A DNA stretch of 64,000 bases from Faecalibacterium sp. An121 (GTDB taxonomy: Bacteria > Bacillota > Clostridia > Oscillospirales > Ruminococcaceae), in NCBI RefSeq assembly GCF_002160915.1, contig NZ_NFLM01000007.1, forward strand, positions 1 through 64,000, read 5' to 3'. The translations under genes were made by a program, and so were the position numbers. The notes beneath the pieces were generated by a model. The model searched no databases and was not told the DNA's origin. It saw nothing but the letters and a program-made list of their open reading frames with translations. Below are positions 1-8,329 of the stretch, piece by piece (the stretch's first letter is position 1; every line of letters starts with the position of its first letter).

Positions 1-1
1 C

Positions 2-115
2 GAAACCGGCCTCTATACGGATCTTGTCACCGGTGAAGCCGTCGATGCCGGAAACGTCCCTCTGGAGCCCTTTGGCTTCCGGTGGCTCTGGAAAGGAACA
101 CCCGCCCATCCCTGA
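2..115 (+). CDS. C-terminal end of a probable glycoside hydrolase (partial)
   Basis: An open frame enters from the left edge and stops at TGA 113-115, giving 37 residues that include DLVTGEAVDAG and LEPFGFRWLW. A 'DLxTGE ... L-P-F-G-F-x-WL' ending is typical of the C-terminal beta domain of many GH13-type enzymes (relatives of alpha-amylase and sucrose phosphorylase), so a cytoplasmic sugar-cleaving enzyme is likely. The catalytic domain lies outside the window and the substrate cannot be told. The gene ends about 90 bases before a tRNA-Ala-like sequence and may lie on the other side of an old integration boundary. Confidence 0.55.
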   Translation, partial: ETGLYTDLVTGEAVDAGNVPLEPFGFRWLWKGTPAHP

Positions 116-188
116 CCGAGATCCATGCAAAAAATCCCCGCTCGGACGAATGCCGCATCGTTCATTTGCATTCCTCGTATGGATCGCA

Positions 189-289
<101 letters not shown>

Positions 290-294
290 AAAGG

Positions 295-328
295 CCTGCA
301 ACGCAAGTTGCGGGTCTTTTTATTTTTT
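295..328 (+). terminator. Intrinsic terminator after the tRNA-Ala-like gene
   Basis: CCTGCAAC (295-302) pairs with GTTGCGGG (307-314, one G-T pair) around a GCAA tetraloop and is followed by a T-rich run to 328. It lies six bases after the CCA end, where a tRNA transcription unit should stop. Confidence 0.85.
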
Positions 329-336
329 GCTATAAT
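308..336 (+). promoter_or_regulatory. Promoter for the radical SAM gene, built into the terminator
   Basis: TTGCGG (308-313), a 17-base spacer and a perfect TATAAT (331-336) form a sigma-70 type promoter. The -35 box is the descending arm of the terminator hairpin, so the stop of one unit and the start of the next share sequence. The next gene starts at 393. Confidence 0.6.
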
Positions 337-392
337 TTTTAGCAGACCGGGCAATGAACATCTTTTTCTTCTTATCAGGATGGAGGTATTTC

Positions 393-1422
393 ATGAATTT
401 AACCATATGCCTGGATATGAACGGATGTCCGAACAGGTGCAAACACTGTTGGATCGGCCATATGCCAAACCCGCATATCAGTAACGATGAGGCCCGAGCT
501 GTTGTCAATACATTCAAAATATATTTTAAGCGTATTACTTTCTATTCCTGGCTGCGAGAACCAGATTATTGCACTGATTTCAGAGCAAGATGGGCGGCTG
601 ATCTTGCTCTTTCGTCTGGAGGATAAACCGCAGAGGTTTGAACTGGCAAGTTTCTATCAAATCGTCAGAGATCCTGCATATGTGAAATTTCTCAAAGAAG
701 TGGGAACAAAGAAGGTGCAGCTCACCCTGTTCGGATTAGAGGCAACAACCGACCGCTATGTCGGTCGAAAAGGCGCGTTTCAAGAGATCCTCAAAGCTAC
801 CGAGATCCTGATTGCAAACGATATTGCTCCCAGATGGCAGCTCTTTATCAATGAGGAAAATAAAGACGAGATCGTAAAACTGCTCGCTCTGATCCAGGAA
901 CTTCGATTGAAGGAACGATGTCCTCCCTTTACATTCTTCATTCAGGAAGGTTCCTGCGACGGCGAAAACGCGAAATTGTATCCCTTGAGGATCAAAAAAG
1001 AATCCGTCACCGAAGATCTTATCCCCTATTATTGGGATTTCGAAAAGAAGCAAACCGAACAGGACCTGGTCAAGCAGTTCAAGGCCAGCGTGCAGGAATA
1101 TTATGTGCCGTCGAATCATCAGGGAGACATTGTGATCTATATTTCCGGCAAATGGGATGTTTTCTTCCATTTTACAAATATGACCTCCGAATGGATCATA
1201 GGGAATTTAAAAACCGACGATCCCGCAGAACTATGCAGAAGGATCCAAGAGGAAGATATTCCAGCGCTCCGTGCCGCCAGGAGGGTCACATTGTCCGAAC
1301 TGGCCGGCCGATATGGAGATCCCAGTTCCACAAGGCTATTTGAAGAAAGCGATTATAAAATGTTTCTGTTGAATCGCTACCTGACTGATACGCTCAGACT
1401 TGCCGATGTCTCGAAAAGCTAG
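393..1422 (+). pseudogene. Radical SAM protein gene with a frameshift
   Basis: GGAGG (382-386) precedes ATG 393. The first 77 residues carry the iron-sulfur signature CPNRCKHC (CxxxCxxC) near the N-terminus, as in radical SAM enzymes, then hit TAA at 624-626. The protein clearly continues in the next frame from about 619 (DKPQRFELASF...) to a stop at 1422, with an intact alpha/beta barrel-like remainder and a C-terminal extension. Removing one base from the GGAGGA stretch at 618-623 would restore a single frame of about 343 codons. This is therefore a broken gene, a programmed frameshift or a sequencing error; a broken gene is the simplest reading. The substrate is unknown. It stands alone between the tRNA-Ala-like locus and the immunity array. 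Confidence 0.8.
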
Positions 1423-1489
1423 CTTTCAGCAGCCCTTACCATCTGTAGTATATAACAGTATCCCCCTCCCCTTTTCCATGATTTTATGA

Positions 1490-1495
1490 TATAAT
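1490..1495 (+). promoter_or_regulatory. -10 element (TATAAT) starting the leader of the large array
   Basis: TATAAT at 1490-1495 is preceded by an AT-rich stretch but no good -35 box. It lies about 260 bases upstream of the first array gene. No gene is supported in 1423-1755: the stretch holds this element, a leader, a block shared with the second immunity cluster (1669-1699) and a terminator. Confidence 0.5.
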
Positions 1496-1668
1496 CACCA
1501 TAAACACCTGCCAAACCATGTTGTGATGTCCGGCTTTTGCCTCCAAGCGAAACGAGACCCCTTATGACAGCTGTACCTCTATGGGATGGGACTGTATTCT
1601 TTTTCCTCTCTCCTGGTCCCGCCGCGATCACTTTCTCTGAGCGCCAGCGCCCCCGTCCTGGGCGCGGC

Positions 1669-1699
1669 CTGGTTTTGTGCGGCCTTTTTGCCCTGCGCC
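1669..1699 (+). repeat. Leader block shared with the second immunity cluster
   Basis: CTGGTTTT-G-TGCGGCCTTTTT followed by GCCCTGCGCC recurs at 49782-49814 with one substitution (G to A) and two extra bases. Both copies lie downstream of a TATAAT box and upstream of the first gene of an immunity-type cluster, and no other copies were noticed in the window. Confidence 0.7.
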
Positions 1700-1740
1700 C
1701 TTCTGCCCATGCGGCAGGAGGATGCAGGGCTTTTTCTTTT
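1690..1740 (+). terminator. Intrinsic terminator between the leader and the first array gene
   Basis: GCCCTGC (1690-1696) pairs with GCAGGGC (1724-1730), with an inner CTGCC/GGCAG pair, followed by TTTTTCTTTT. It ends only a few bases before the Shine-Dalgarno of the first gene. A terminator here makes sense as an attenuator that controls read-through into the array. Confidence 0.75.
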
Positions 1741-1761
1741 ACCTGAAAGGAGCCAATGAAG

Positions 1762-2877
1762 ATGCATTTAAAATACACCTGCCCCGGCTGTGGGACCCCT
1801 TTGGGCTATGACGGATTGTGCTGGAAATGCAAGTGCGAACAGGATCGGAATGCGGCGCTCGCCTGGACGCCGGAGCAGATCGCGGAGAAGCAAAGGAACC
1901 TGATTCAGAATATCCAGCGGCTGGCGGATATGGAGGACCCGGAGCTCACCGACTTCTGGCAGCTGCTGAGCTACCGGGACGCCATCACCCCGGAGATCCA
2001 GCGGGCAGCACTGGCCGCAGAGGTGTTCTGGCCCTGTGAGATCTATTATCACGCTCCCGCCGATGTGAGGGATGGCCTGATCCATGCGTTACTGTCTACG
2101 GAGAATTCCAGCGAAGCCTCCAACCTGATGAGTTGCCTTGCTATGCAGGGGGATGACAAGGCACTGGCGGCACTATTCGAACTGGAGCGGAACCCCCGGC
2201 CCTGGCGCAAGGGCCTCTATGTGGACCCATCCAGCTATGCGCAGATCGGAGGCTGGACCTTCGACAAGGAGGGCCAGAAAATCCAACTCAACTTCGACAC
2301 CTGTTATCCTATGGTCAAGGGAACCACTGGCGAGAAATCTCCCGTCCGCATTGGCCGACCACGGGAGGACATCTGCCCCCACTGCGGCGGGCGGATGGTG
2401 GATATGCTGGTGCTGGATGGCCGGGATGAGCGGCTGAAATTTCTGAGGTTGGATGGTATCCTGACTGCCACCTGCTGCCCCAACTGCGTGGGATTCCTGA
2501 AAGGCCCCGCCTTCAACCGCTTTTCTCTGGACGGCGGTGTGGAGGTATTCCCTTCCGAACTGTTTGACGGAGCGGAGAAAATAGATTGCTATGTCAGTCC
2601 CGAGGACTACAAGACCCTCACCGAAAATCCCTTTGTGCTGGGCAGGGCGTCTGTGCCCCTGTTTTATGGATGCGCCAGCGAGGATGTGAACACCGTCGGC
2701 GGCTTTGGCAACTGGGTGCAGGACGCGGAGTATACTGCCTGCCCCCACTGTGGAAAGCCCATGAAATACCTGGCCCAGATCCAGTGGGATACGGTATTCG
2801 ACTGCGCGGAGGGCACGCTCTACATCGAGTTCTGCCCGGACTGCCAGATCGTATCCATGCAGCACCAGCAGACCTGA
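1762..2877 (+). CDS. Zinc-ribbon protein with DUF1963 (YwqG)-like C-terminus
   Basis: First gene of the array. AGGAG at 1748-1752 fits ATG 1762 (9-base spacing) better than ATG 1756. The 371 residues contain CxxC pairs at the start (CPGC, CWKC), a second pair set near the middle (CPHCGG, CCPNC) and a third at the end (CPHCGKPMKYLAQI, FCPDC). The last part, with 'GGFGNWVQ ... CPHCGKPM.YLAQI', matches the DUF1963/YwqG fold, which recurs in predicted immunity loci. The role is therefore probably neutralising a toxin in the cytoplasm; the target is unknown. Confidence 0.75.
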   Translation: MHLKYTCPGCGTPLGYDGLCWKCKCEQDRNAALAWTPEQIAEKQRNLIQNIQRLADMEDPELTDFWQLLSYRDAITPEIQRAALAAEVFWPCEIYYHAPADVRDGLIHALLSTENSSEASNLMSCLAMQGDDKALAALFELERNPRPWRKGLYVDPSSYAQIGGWTFDKEGQKIQLNFDTCYPMVKGTTGEKSPVRIGRPREDICPHCGGRMVDMLVLDGRDERLKFLRLDGILTATCCPNCVGFLKGPAFNRFSLDGGVEVFPSELFDGAEKIDCYVSPEDYKTLTENPFVLGRASVPLFYGCASEDVNTVGGFGNWVQDAEYTACPHCGKPMKYLAQIQWDTVFDCAEGTLYIEFCPDCQIVSMQHQQT

Positions 2878-2890
2878 GAGGAGAACCGAT

Positions 2891-4273
2891 ATGAGTTTAC
2901 CGAAACGAGATGGCGTACATGGCCGCTATTATCTGATCCACAAACCAGATACAGACCCCAAAGTGCTGGAACACGCCGATCGGTGCATTCAGGATGTGCT
3001 GGATGGGACCGCCAAAGAAAACCATTCCGGCTTCCCGGTGGTCGTTCGGAACCAAAGCGGGGCCTCCTTCCTTCCCAGCCAACTGCTGGAGCGGTATCTG
3101 TCCAAACTGCCCTTGAAGGGCTTTCCCTATGAGGACGCAGTCGCCTTCTGCGATTCCCTGCGGCGGCTGGCGGGCTGGAAGGAGATCGATCACACACTGG
3201 GACAATACATCAAACACCAGGTGCAGGAGCGGTATTTTGAGGTTGGGGAGAAAGAGGATTTCTTTTCAGCTTACCCTCCCTGCACCGTGTGGCCAGAGCT
3301 GCGGCCAGAGGATGTGGATGATGGCCTGCTACACTTTGCCTGCTATGTGGCGGTCTGTTATACGGTATATGGAGCCAGCTACGACTCCCTCACCACCGAG
3401 CACATTCTCGGCCTGGTTTCCCAGCTTCGCCCGGATATGGTAAAGGAGCTGAAAACGGGCGGCAGCGGCAAACTGCCGCCCAACATCCAAAAGCGGAAAA
3501 CGAAGCACCTGACCGCCTCGGCCAACGACGCCTTTGCCACCATCCGCATCACCGCCAGGGACTGCACCGAGGGGTGCTGCGACGAGGCGCTGAGCTATCT
3601 GGTGGAGGTGCTGGAGCAGCCGGAGTTCCCCCGCAGCTACTCCATCGAGTTTCGCGGACCGGAGAAGCTCTACCTGCCCATCCCCGGTCTGCCCAAGAAG
3701 GGCGTCAACCAGCTCTTTGCCTGCGCGGTGCGGTACCCGCGCCTCCATGTCCGAATGGAGAATTATGCTCGGCTGGCCATGCAGGAGGATGAGGTGTACC
3801 AAAACCTCTCCGATGAGATCTGCGCCCTGCCTGGCACCTTCGCCGTGTTCGCTCTGGGGCTGGAGGGGCCAAAGTGGTGGGGACTGGTGTGCGACTACCT
3901 GGACCGCTGTGACGATGAGCACTCTTCGCTCCAAGAAAAGTTCATCCACGCGCTTTTCAAGAAATACGGCTTTACCGCCCAGTCCCTGCCGGTGCTGGTC
4001 CACGGTGTCCAGTCCATGCAAAATCTGAAGCCCGCAAAGGAGTTCCGCACTCTGATCGCCAATGAGGAGAGCCTGGATGCGCTACTGGAGATCAAGGGGC
4101 ATCTGGAGGACTATCTGCCCGAGGAAGGGGCGCATGACCAGCGGGCTCGGGACTACCTGTGGCGGGAGATGCTCTGGGCCATCTGGGGCCCGGCCTCCGA
4201 AAACAGCGGCGGCAGGGTCCTCAAGGTCGCACCAGAGGAGCTGAAAGAGAAATACCGGCAGGTATTTGCGTAA
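2891..4273 (+). CDS. Uncharacterised 460-aa protein (possibly DUF6138-like)
   Basis: Starts at ATG 2891 behind AGGAG, 13 bases after the previous gene. No signal peptide, membrane segment or catalytic motif is evident. The N-terminal half is helical and rich in aromatic residues; a CTEGCCDEAL stretch lies near residue 225. Length and context resemble DUF6138 proteins, but I cannot confirm that by eye. It sits between a DUF1963-like and a DUF2262 gene, so an immunity-type role is inferred from position only. Confidence 0.7.
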   Translation: MSLPKRDGVHGRYYLIHKPDTDPKVLEHADRCIQDVLDGTAKENHSGFPVVVRNQSGASFLPSQLLERYLSKLPLKGFPYEDAVAFCDSLRRLAGWKEIDHTLGQYIKHQVQERYFEVGEKEDFFSAYPPCTVWPELRPEDVDDGLLHFACYVAVCYTVYGASYDSLTTEHILGLVSQLRPDMVKELKTGGSGKLPPNIQKRKTKHLTASANDAFATIRITARDCTEGCCDEALSYLVEVLEQPEFPRSYSIEFRGPEKLYLPIPGLPKKGVNQLFACAVRYPRLHVRMENYARLAMQEDEVYQNLSDEICALPGTFAVFALGLEGPKWWGLVCDYLDRCDDEHSSLQEKFIHALFKKYGFTAQSLPVLVHGVQSMQNLKPAKEFRTLIANEESLDALLEIKGHLEDYLPEEGAHDQRARDYLWREMLWAIWGPASENSGGRVLKVAPEELKEKYRQVFA

Positions 4274-4283
4274 GGAGAACGCC

Positions 4284-5126
4284 ATGAAAAAGAGAACGGT
4301 CAAGGACTTTATTGCTCTGTACACCCCGGAAGACGAGGAAAAGCTGACGCTGATCCAGACTGGTACCAGCGCGGACAAAACCTTTTTGGATACCTTTTGG
4401 ACAGCCCATACCCATGCCCTTGCCATGGCGGACACCCGGACGGGACAGGTGATCTCCGGCCGATGCTATCTGAGCTGGCCGCTGACGGACAAGGAACGGG
4501 AAGCCGGCGACTATTCCAAGCGGTTTATAAAGGGTCAGGTCTACCGGATTAAAGCTCGCAGTTGGAAAGGTGATGCCCTCAGCGAACCTCAGTGGTATGT
4601 CACACAGGTGCTGGAGGAGGGCATCCCCTGCCCGGCCCTGGAGGAGCTCTGGGCGGAGTACACAAAGCCCGTCCTTCTGGAGGACGAAGTGCTGGGGACC
4701 CTCACGCTGGACCGTGAAATGAGTTATTTCAGCGGGACCTGCCAATGGCTGGGAAAAGAGGTCCAGATCTCGCTGGATGTGGAGATTGAAAATCAGGCAT
4801 CCTGGACGCGCACCCGGAATGTCATGAAAAAGCTGCTGGCGGAACAGGAAACTTGGGACAGGTCCCTGCGGGCGCTGGCCGCCCGGAAGCTCACCACTCA
4901 GGCCAACGAGTGGCTGGCGGACAATGACCAGATCGACCGGGACCCGGAGAAAGACCCCATTACCGAGGATGAGTTCGCCCGGCGTATCCTGCTCACCGAG
5001 TTTACAGTATCTCCCGGTGGTCGGTTTACTGCTTGGTATGAGGATGACGATCTGTTCTGGGGCCATGTGATCACTGTGGATGGGACACTGAAAAAAGGCC
5101 CCGTTGACGCTGATATACAGGGCTGA
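4284..5126 (+). CDS. DUF2262 family protein
   Basis: AAGGAG at 4272-4277 sets ATG 4284 as start (280 residues). An N-terminal 130-residue region precedes a DUF2262 domain that starts at VLGTLTLD and contains a W-rich core (CQWLGKEV), WDRSLRALAARKL, NEWL and a C-terminal GGRFTAWYEDDDLFWGH motif, all hallmarks of DUF2262. The family is common in bacterial immunity gene clusters; biochemistry is unknown. A clear paralogue lies at 11125-11964 in the same array. Confidence 0.85.
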   Translation: MKKRTVKDFIALYTPEDEEKLTLIQTGTSADKTFLDTFWTAHTHALAMADTRTGQVISGRCYLSWPLTDKEREAGDYSKRFIKGQVYRIKARSWKGDALSEPQWYVTQVLEEGIPCPALEELWAEYTKPVLLEDEVLGTLTLDREMSYFSGTCQWLGKEVQISLDVEIENQASWTRTRNVMKKLLAEQETWDRSLRALAARKLTTQANEWLADNDQIDRDPEKDPITEDEFARRILLTEFTVSPGGRFTAWYEDDDLFWGHVITVDGTLKKGPVDADIQG

Positions 5127-5153
5127 CTACGTCTGTTTACAGGGGAGGCATCC

Positions 5154-5240
5154 ATGATGTGCGAGCACTGTGGGCAGATCTTCACCTGTGTGGTCAACAC
5201 CTGGCGGGGCAGCGGCCACTTCAAAAAAGGCAGGAACTGA
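5154..5240 (+). CDS. 28-aa CxxC microprotein
   Basis: GGGGAGG (5142-5148) precedes ATG 5154, and a 28-codon frame ends at TGA 5240. The peptide has a CEHCG pair near the N-terminus and a basic end (HFKKGRN). It fills the gap between two long genes and has its own ribosome site, so it may be translated. It could equally be the stump of a zinc-ribbon immunity gene. Confidence 0.4.
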   Translation: MMCEHCGQIFTCVVNTWRGSGHFKKGRN

Positions 5241-5259
5241 CAGGAAAGGCGGTACGGAA

Positions 5260-7275
5260 ATGAACCAGAGAGATGAAGCAAAACTGCTGGAGCAGCTGGA
5301 GCAGTGGAATGAGAAGGACGAGTTTTCCCGGTGCATCCAGGCCATCGAAGCCATCCCGGAGCGGGAGCGCGGCTATCTGCTGACCGTCATGCTGAGCCGG
5401 GCCTACAGCAATCTGGCGGTACTGGGCGATCACAGCACTCACGGTGAGGACGATGAAGTAGACGGGAATCTTATTCGGCACGCCATTGAGCTGCTGGAGT
5501 CCGTCCGCGCCCAGGGGGAGGGCGACCCCTACTGGAACGCCCGGATGGGCTATTCCTGCCTGATGGCATACAGTTCCGCATCTACCACCTATGAATACGC
5601 AAAACGATGGCTGTCCCTGGCCCCGGAGGACCCGGACGCCCAAAAGCTGGTGCGGGACTGTGAGGCGTATCTGGAGGAGGAAAAAGCCCTGGCACTGGAC
5701 TGGAGCGAGCGGGAGGAGATCATCCGGCAGGAGACCATTCCCCCTGCCGACGATGACATCCTCGGCCATGTGAAGGTACATATTGACCGGTATTTCGGTG
5801 TCTATACCCAAGTCCTCACGGACGACAGTGACCCGGAGTATCCCCTGGAGATCGCCGTCATCCCGCCCCGGCTGGAGCACGACTATTACACCCTGGTCAC
5901 CCTGGGCCTGAGCCGGCACCGGATGGGTTTCCCGGAGGAGCGGCGGGACGAAAAACTGGAGCGGGCGGAGCTGCTCATCAATCTACCCCGGGACTGGAAA
6001 CTGACCAAGGCGGACTGCCGGGAGGAGAGGTGGAACTGGCCCATCCGGATGATGCTGGCCACCGCACGCTTCGCCATGGAGGACCCGGAGGTGGGGCTTG
6101 AATCCAGGACTACGTTGTCGGAGGGCGAGGAGGGCGCCCCTCTTGCGGAGGACACCGACCTGCGGGGCGAGATCCTGCTCTGTCCCGGTGTGTTTGGGGA
6201 GGACTCTTTTTTCTGTCGCCTGCCGGACGGGGACGAGGTCAACTTCTATCAGGTGATCCCCCTCTATTGGGAGGAGCTTCAATATAAGCTGGAGCATGGC
6301 TCGGACGCCCTGCTGGACCTCTGTCCGGACGAGAGTCTGGAGGTCATTGATCCCCACCGTCTGAATGTGGTCACCGACCGGGAGCAGCTGGGCTACGACC
6401 CGGCGGAGATGGACAACGCCGCCGGCCAGATTCAGAAGATCCGGGCGCTCCACCTGCCGGTGGACGAACTCAGCGCCTGCAATCTCATGGCCTTCTATCT
6501 TAGCTGGGCCATGAAGCGTGGGCAGATGAGCAACCCCTTCCTCTCCCAATACCGGGAGGTGGTAGAGGCAGTCCAGGCTGGAAAGGGGCCTGACCTGCGG
6601 GAATTTATCCGTGACCGGCTGGACGGAAAGCTGTCCACCCAGTGCTTTGACCGGAGAGGTTCTGGCTTTGCCCAGTGGTACGCCCAGGACAACCGTTCTA
6701 ACCCCTATGTCTACCGCCGGGACTGCCGGGACATCGCCCTGGCCGGACTGGAGGGCCGCGTCTGGAACAGCATCGCGGAGCAGGAGGCGGCCTACCTGCT
6801 TCTGCCATATACCGAAGAAATCCGTCAGAGTGTGGAGCAGCTGCTGGATGAGCGGTATCAACAGTATCTGGAATCGGAATTTGTGGATGACCCGGAGGAA
6901 CGTGTGGCGCGGGCAGCGGAGGGGAAACCGGCTGTCCTGCCCGACTGGGACGGTCCCCTGCTCTGCTACACCTCCGACCGCGTCGCCCAGAACGGGTGCA
7001 GGGTGCGGCTCATGGACCGGCTGCTTCCGGAACGGGAGGATATGGGCTGGGAGAGCGGCTGGGCCTTCTACTCCGGGGACGAGGAAGATGTGTACGGCGA
7101 AGGGGATGAATACGATGAGTCTCACTGCGGCTTCTATGATATCCGGGACATCTGCCGCATCGACCCAGACATTATCCGATTTCTGAACCTACCTTACGGA
7201 ACCATGCAGATGCGCGGTGAAGATGGAGCATGGTATGAGGTGACCCGCGAGGACAAAGGTGAGGAGGAAACTTAA
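5260..7275 (+). CDS. Modular TPR - SUFU - DUF7832-like - DUF2185 (Imm33) protein
   Basis: Starts at ATG 5260 (671 residues). Residues 1-140 are TPR-like helices (EQWNEKDEFSRCIQAIEAIP). Residues about 167-364 form a SUFU (suppressor of fused) domain with DYYTLVTLGLSRHRMGFP, LINLPRDWK and NWPIRMM. Residues about 397-543 match the helical domain now called DUF7832 (MAFYLSWAMKRG). Residues about 560-671 are DUF2185/Imm33 with ESGWAFYSGDEEDVY. SUFU and DUF2185 are established predicted immunity superfamilies. The same order, with a different last domain, is found inside the giant protein at 24265-29661. Confidence 0.85.
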   Translation: MNQRDEAKLLEQLEQWNEKDEFSRCIQAIEAIPERERGYLLTVMLSRAYSNLAVLGDHSTHGEDDEVDGNLIRHAIELLESVRAQGEGDPYWNARMGYSCLMAYSSASTTYEYAKRWLSLAPEDPDAQKLVRDCEAYLEEEKALALDWSEREEIIRQETIPPADDDILGHVKVHIDRYFGVYTQVLTDDSDPEYPLEIAVIPPRLEHDYYTLVTLGLSRHRMGFPEERRDEKLERAELLINLPRDWKLTKADCREERWNWPIRMMLATARFAMEDPEVGLESRTTLSEGEEGAPLAEDTDLRGEILLCPGVFGEDSFFCRLPDGDEVNFYQVIPLYWEELQYKLEHGSDALLDLCPDESLEVIDPHRLNVVTDREQLGYDPAEMDNAAGQIQKIRALHLPVDELSACNLMAFYLSWAMKRGQMSNPFLSQYREVVEAVQAGKGPDLREFIRDRLDGKLSTQCFDRRGSGFAQWYAQDNRSNPYVYRRDCRDIALAGLEGRVWNSIAEQEAAYLLLPYTEEIRQSVEQLLDERYQQYLESEFVDDPEERVARAAEGKPAVLPDWDGPLLCYTSDRVAQNGCRVRLMDRLLPEREDMGWESGWAFYSGDEEDVYGEGDEYDESHCGFYDIRDICRIDPDIIRFLNLPYGTMQMRGEDGAWYEVTREDKGEEET

Positions 7276-7509
7276 ATGAACGGCGAGCAGATCACGGCTT
7301 TTTTACAGGAGCATTGGAACTGGGTGACCCTGATCATCGGCGCTGTCCTGCTGATTGGGGCCATTATGAACTGGAACTGGCTCTGCGACCCCACCGGCAA
7401 GCCGTACTCTCACCGCTATGGCCGCGGCTCCCGGCGAGTGATCTTCTTCCTGCTGGGGCTTGTGCTGATTATAGTGAGCGTCTGGAGCCTTGTGCTGACA
7501 ATCAAGTAG
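7276..7509 (+). CDS. Imm17-like two-helix membrane protein
   Basis: Starts directly after the previous stop codon, so translation is probably coupled. The 77 residues contain two hydrophobic segments (about 16-32 and 55-75) separated by a short loop with NWNW and a GRGSRR basic patch. This is the layout of immunity protein 17: two transmembrane helices with a tryptophan pair between. It is expected in the cytoplasmic membrane and would act against a membrane-active or membrane-passing toxin (inference). Confidence 0.75.
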   Translation: MNGEQITAFLQEHWNWVTLIIGAVLLIGAIMNWNWLCDPTGKPYSHRYGRGSRRVIFFLLGLVLIIVSVWSLVLTIK

Positions 7510-7522
7510 GAGGAAATATCCT

Positions 7523-7741
7523 ATGACCCAAGAAGAACAGATCCGCCTCTATCGGCTGATGGAAAAGCTCAACTGGTTTTTCCACCAGGAGATGCACTAC
7601 CTGGATCGGGAGACGGCAGAGAAGACTGCGCAGGAGTGTTACCCGAAGATTCGGGATTTTACATACGACATTTTATGGAACGACCTGCCCAAAGAGGTCC
7701 AGAAGCAGCTCATGGACGAGGAGGAAACATCGTGTCCATAA
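7523..7741 (+). CDS. Small helical protein of unknown function
   Basis: AGGAGG just after the previous stop precedes ATG 7523. It encodes 72 residues, mostly helical and acidic, with aromatic clusters (LNWFFHQEMHYL) and no recognised domain. Its last codons overlap the GTG start of the next gene, suggesting coupled translation. Confidence 0.7.
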   Translation: MTQEEQIRLYRLMEKLNWFFHQEMHYLDRETAEKTAQECYPKIRDFTYDILWNDLPKEVQKQLMDEEETSCP

Positions 7742-8319
7742 CCGCCTATCAAGTGGAAGCCGTCGGCCATGACCGGACCGGCAGGGACTTCGGCTATGTG
7801 AATATCATGTACCGCTATGGCGATAAGAAATCCTGCCCCCGGCCAGATCAATGTGAAAAGATAGAGGTCATGTGGGCGGATGAGAGCGTCTATGGGCCAC
7901 CCGCCCCCGGCAACAAGGTGGGCGATTTTATCCAGACCTGGCTGATGGGCTCCTGGAACTGTGGGGTGTTCACCCACCGGGAAATTGCCCAGCGGCTCAT
8001 GGATACCTTCACCGGCCTGAAGGTCAAGGAGCTGGCGTGGTTCGAGAACCCCAGGAAAAAGACGCTGAAAAACGGAAAGCCCCGTGCGCGCCGGGCCAAG
8101 TGGCTGCCGGAACAGGAGGTGGATCTGGTGTACCTCTACTCCGACCACTATCTTGACGCCAGAAATCCTACTCCCGCCGAAACCGACTTCTTCACTGTCA
8201 CAAGGCTGGACGCCTGGGGTAAGAGCACCTGGTTCATGTGTACCCCAGAGGCCGCTGAGAAGCTGATCGGCATGGATTACGACAATCTGGCCGTCAAGGA
8301 AACCACCATTGTGGGATAG
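7732..8319 (+). CDS. Uncharacterised immunity-type protein, GTG start
   Basis: GAGGAGG (7718-7724) points to GTG 7732, overlapping the previous stop by 10 bases. Of the 195 residues the middle is aromatic-rich (IQTWLMGSWNCGVFTH) and followed by a basic stretch (RKKTLKNGKPRARRAK). No family was recognised. Its place in the array is the only functional hint. Confidence 0.75.
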   Translation: MSITAYQVEAVGHDRTGRDFGYVNIMYRYGDKKSCPRPDQCEKIEVMWADESVYGPPAPGNKVGDFIQTWLMGSWNCGVFTHREIAQRLMDTFTGLKVKELAWFENPRKKTLKNGKPRARRAKWLPEQEVDLVYLYSDHYLDARNPTPAETDFFTVTRLDAWGKSTWFMCTPEAAEKLIGMDYDNLAVKETTIVG

Positions 8320-8329
8320 GAGAAAATGA

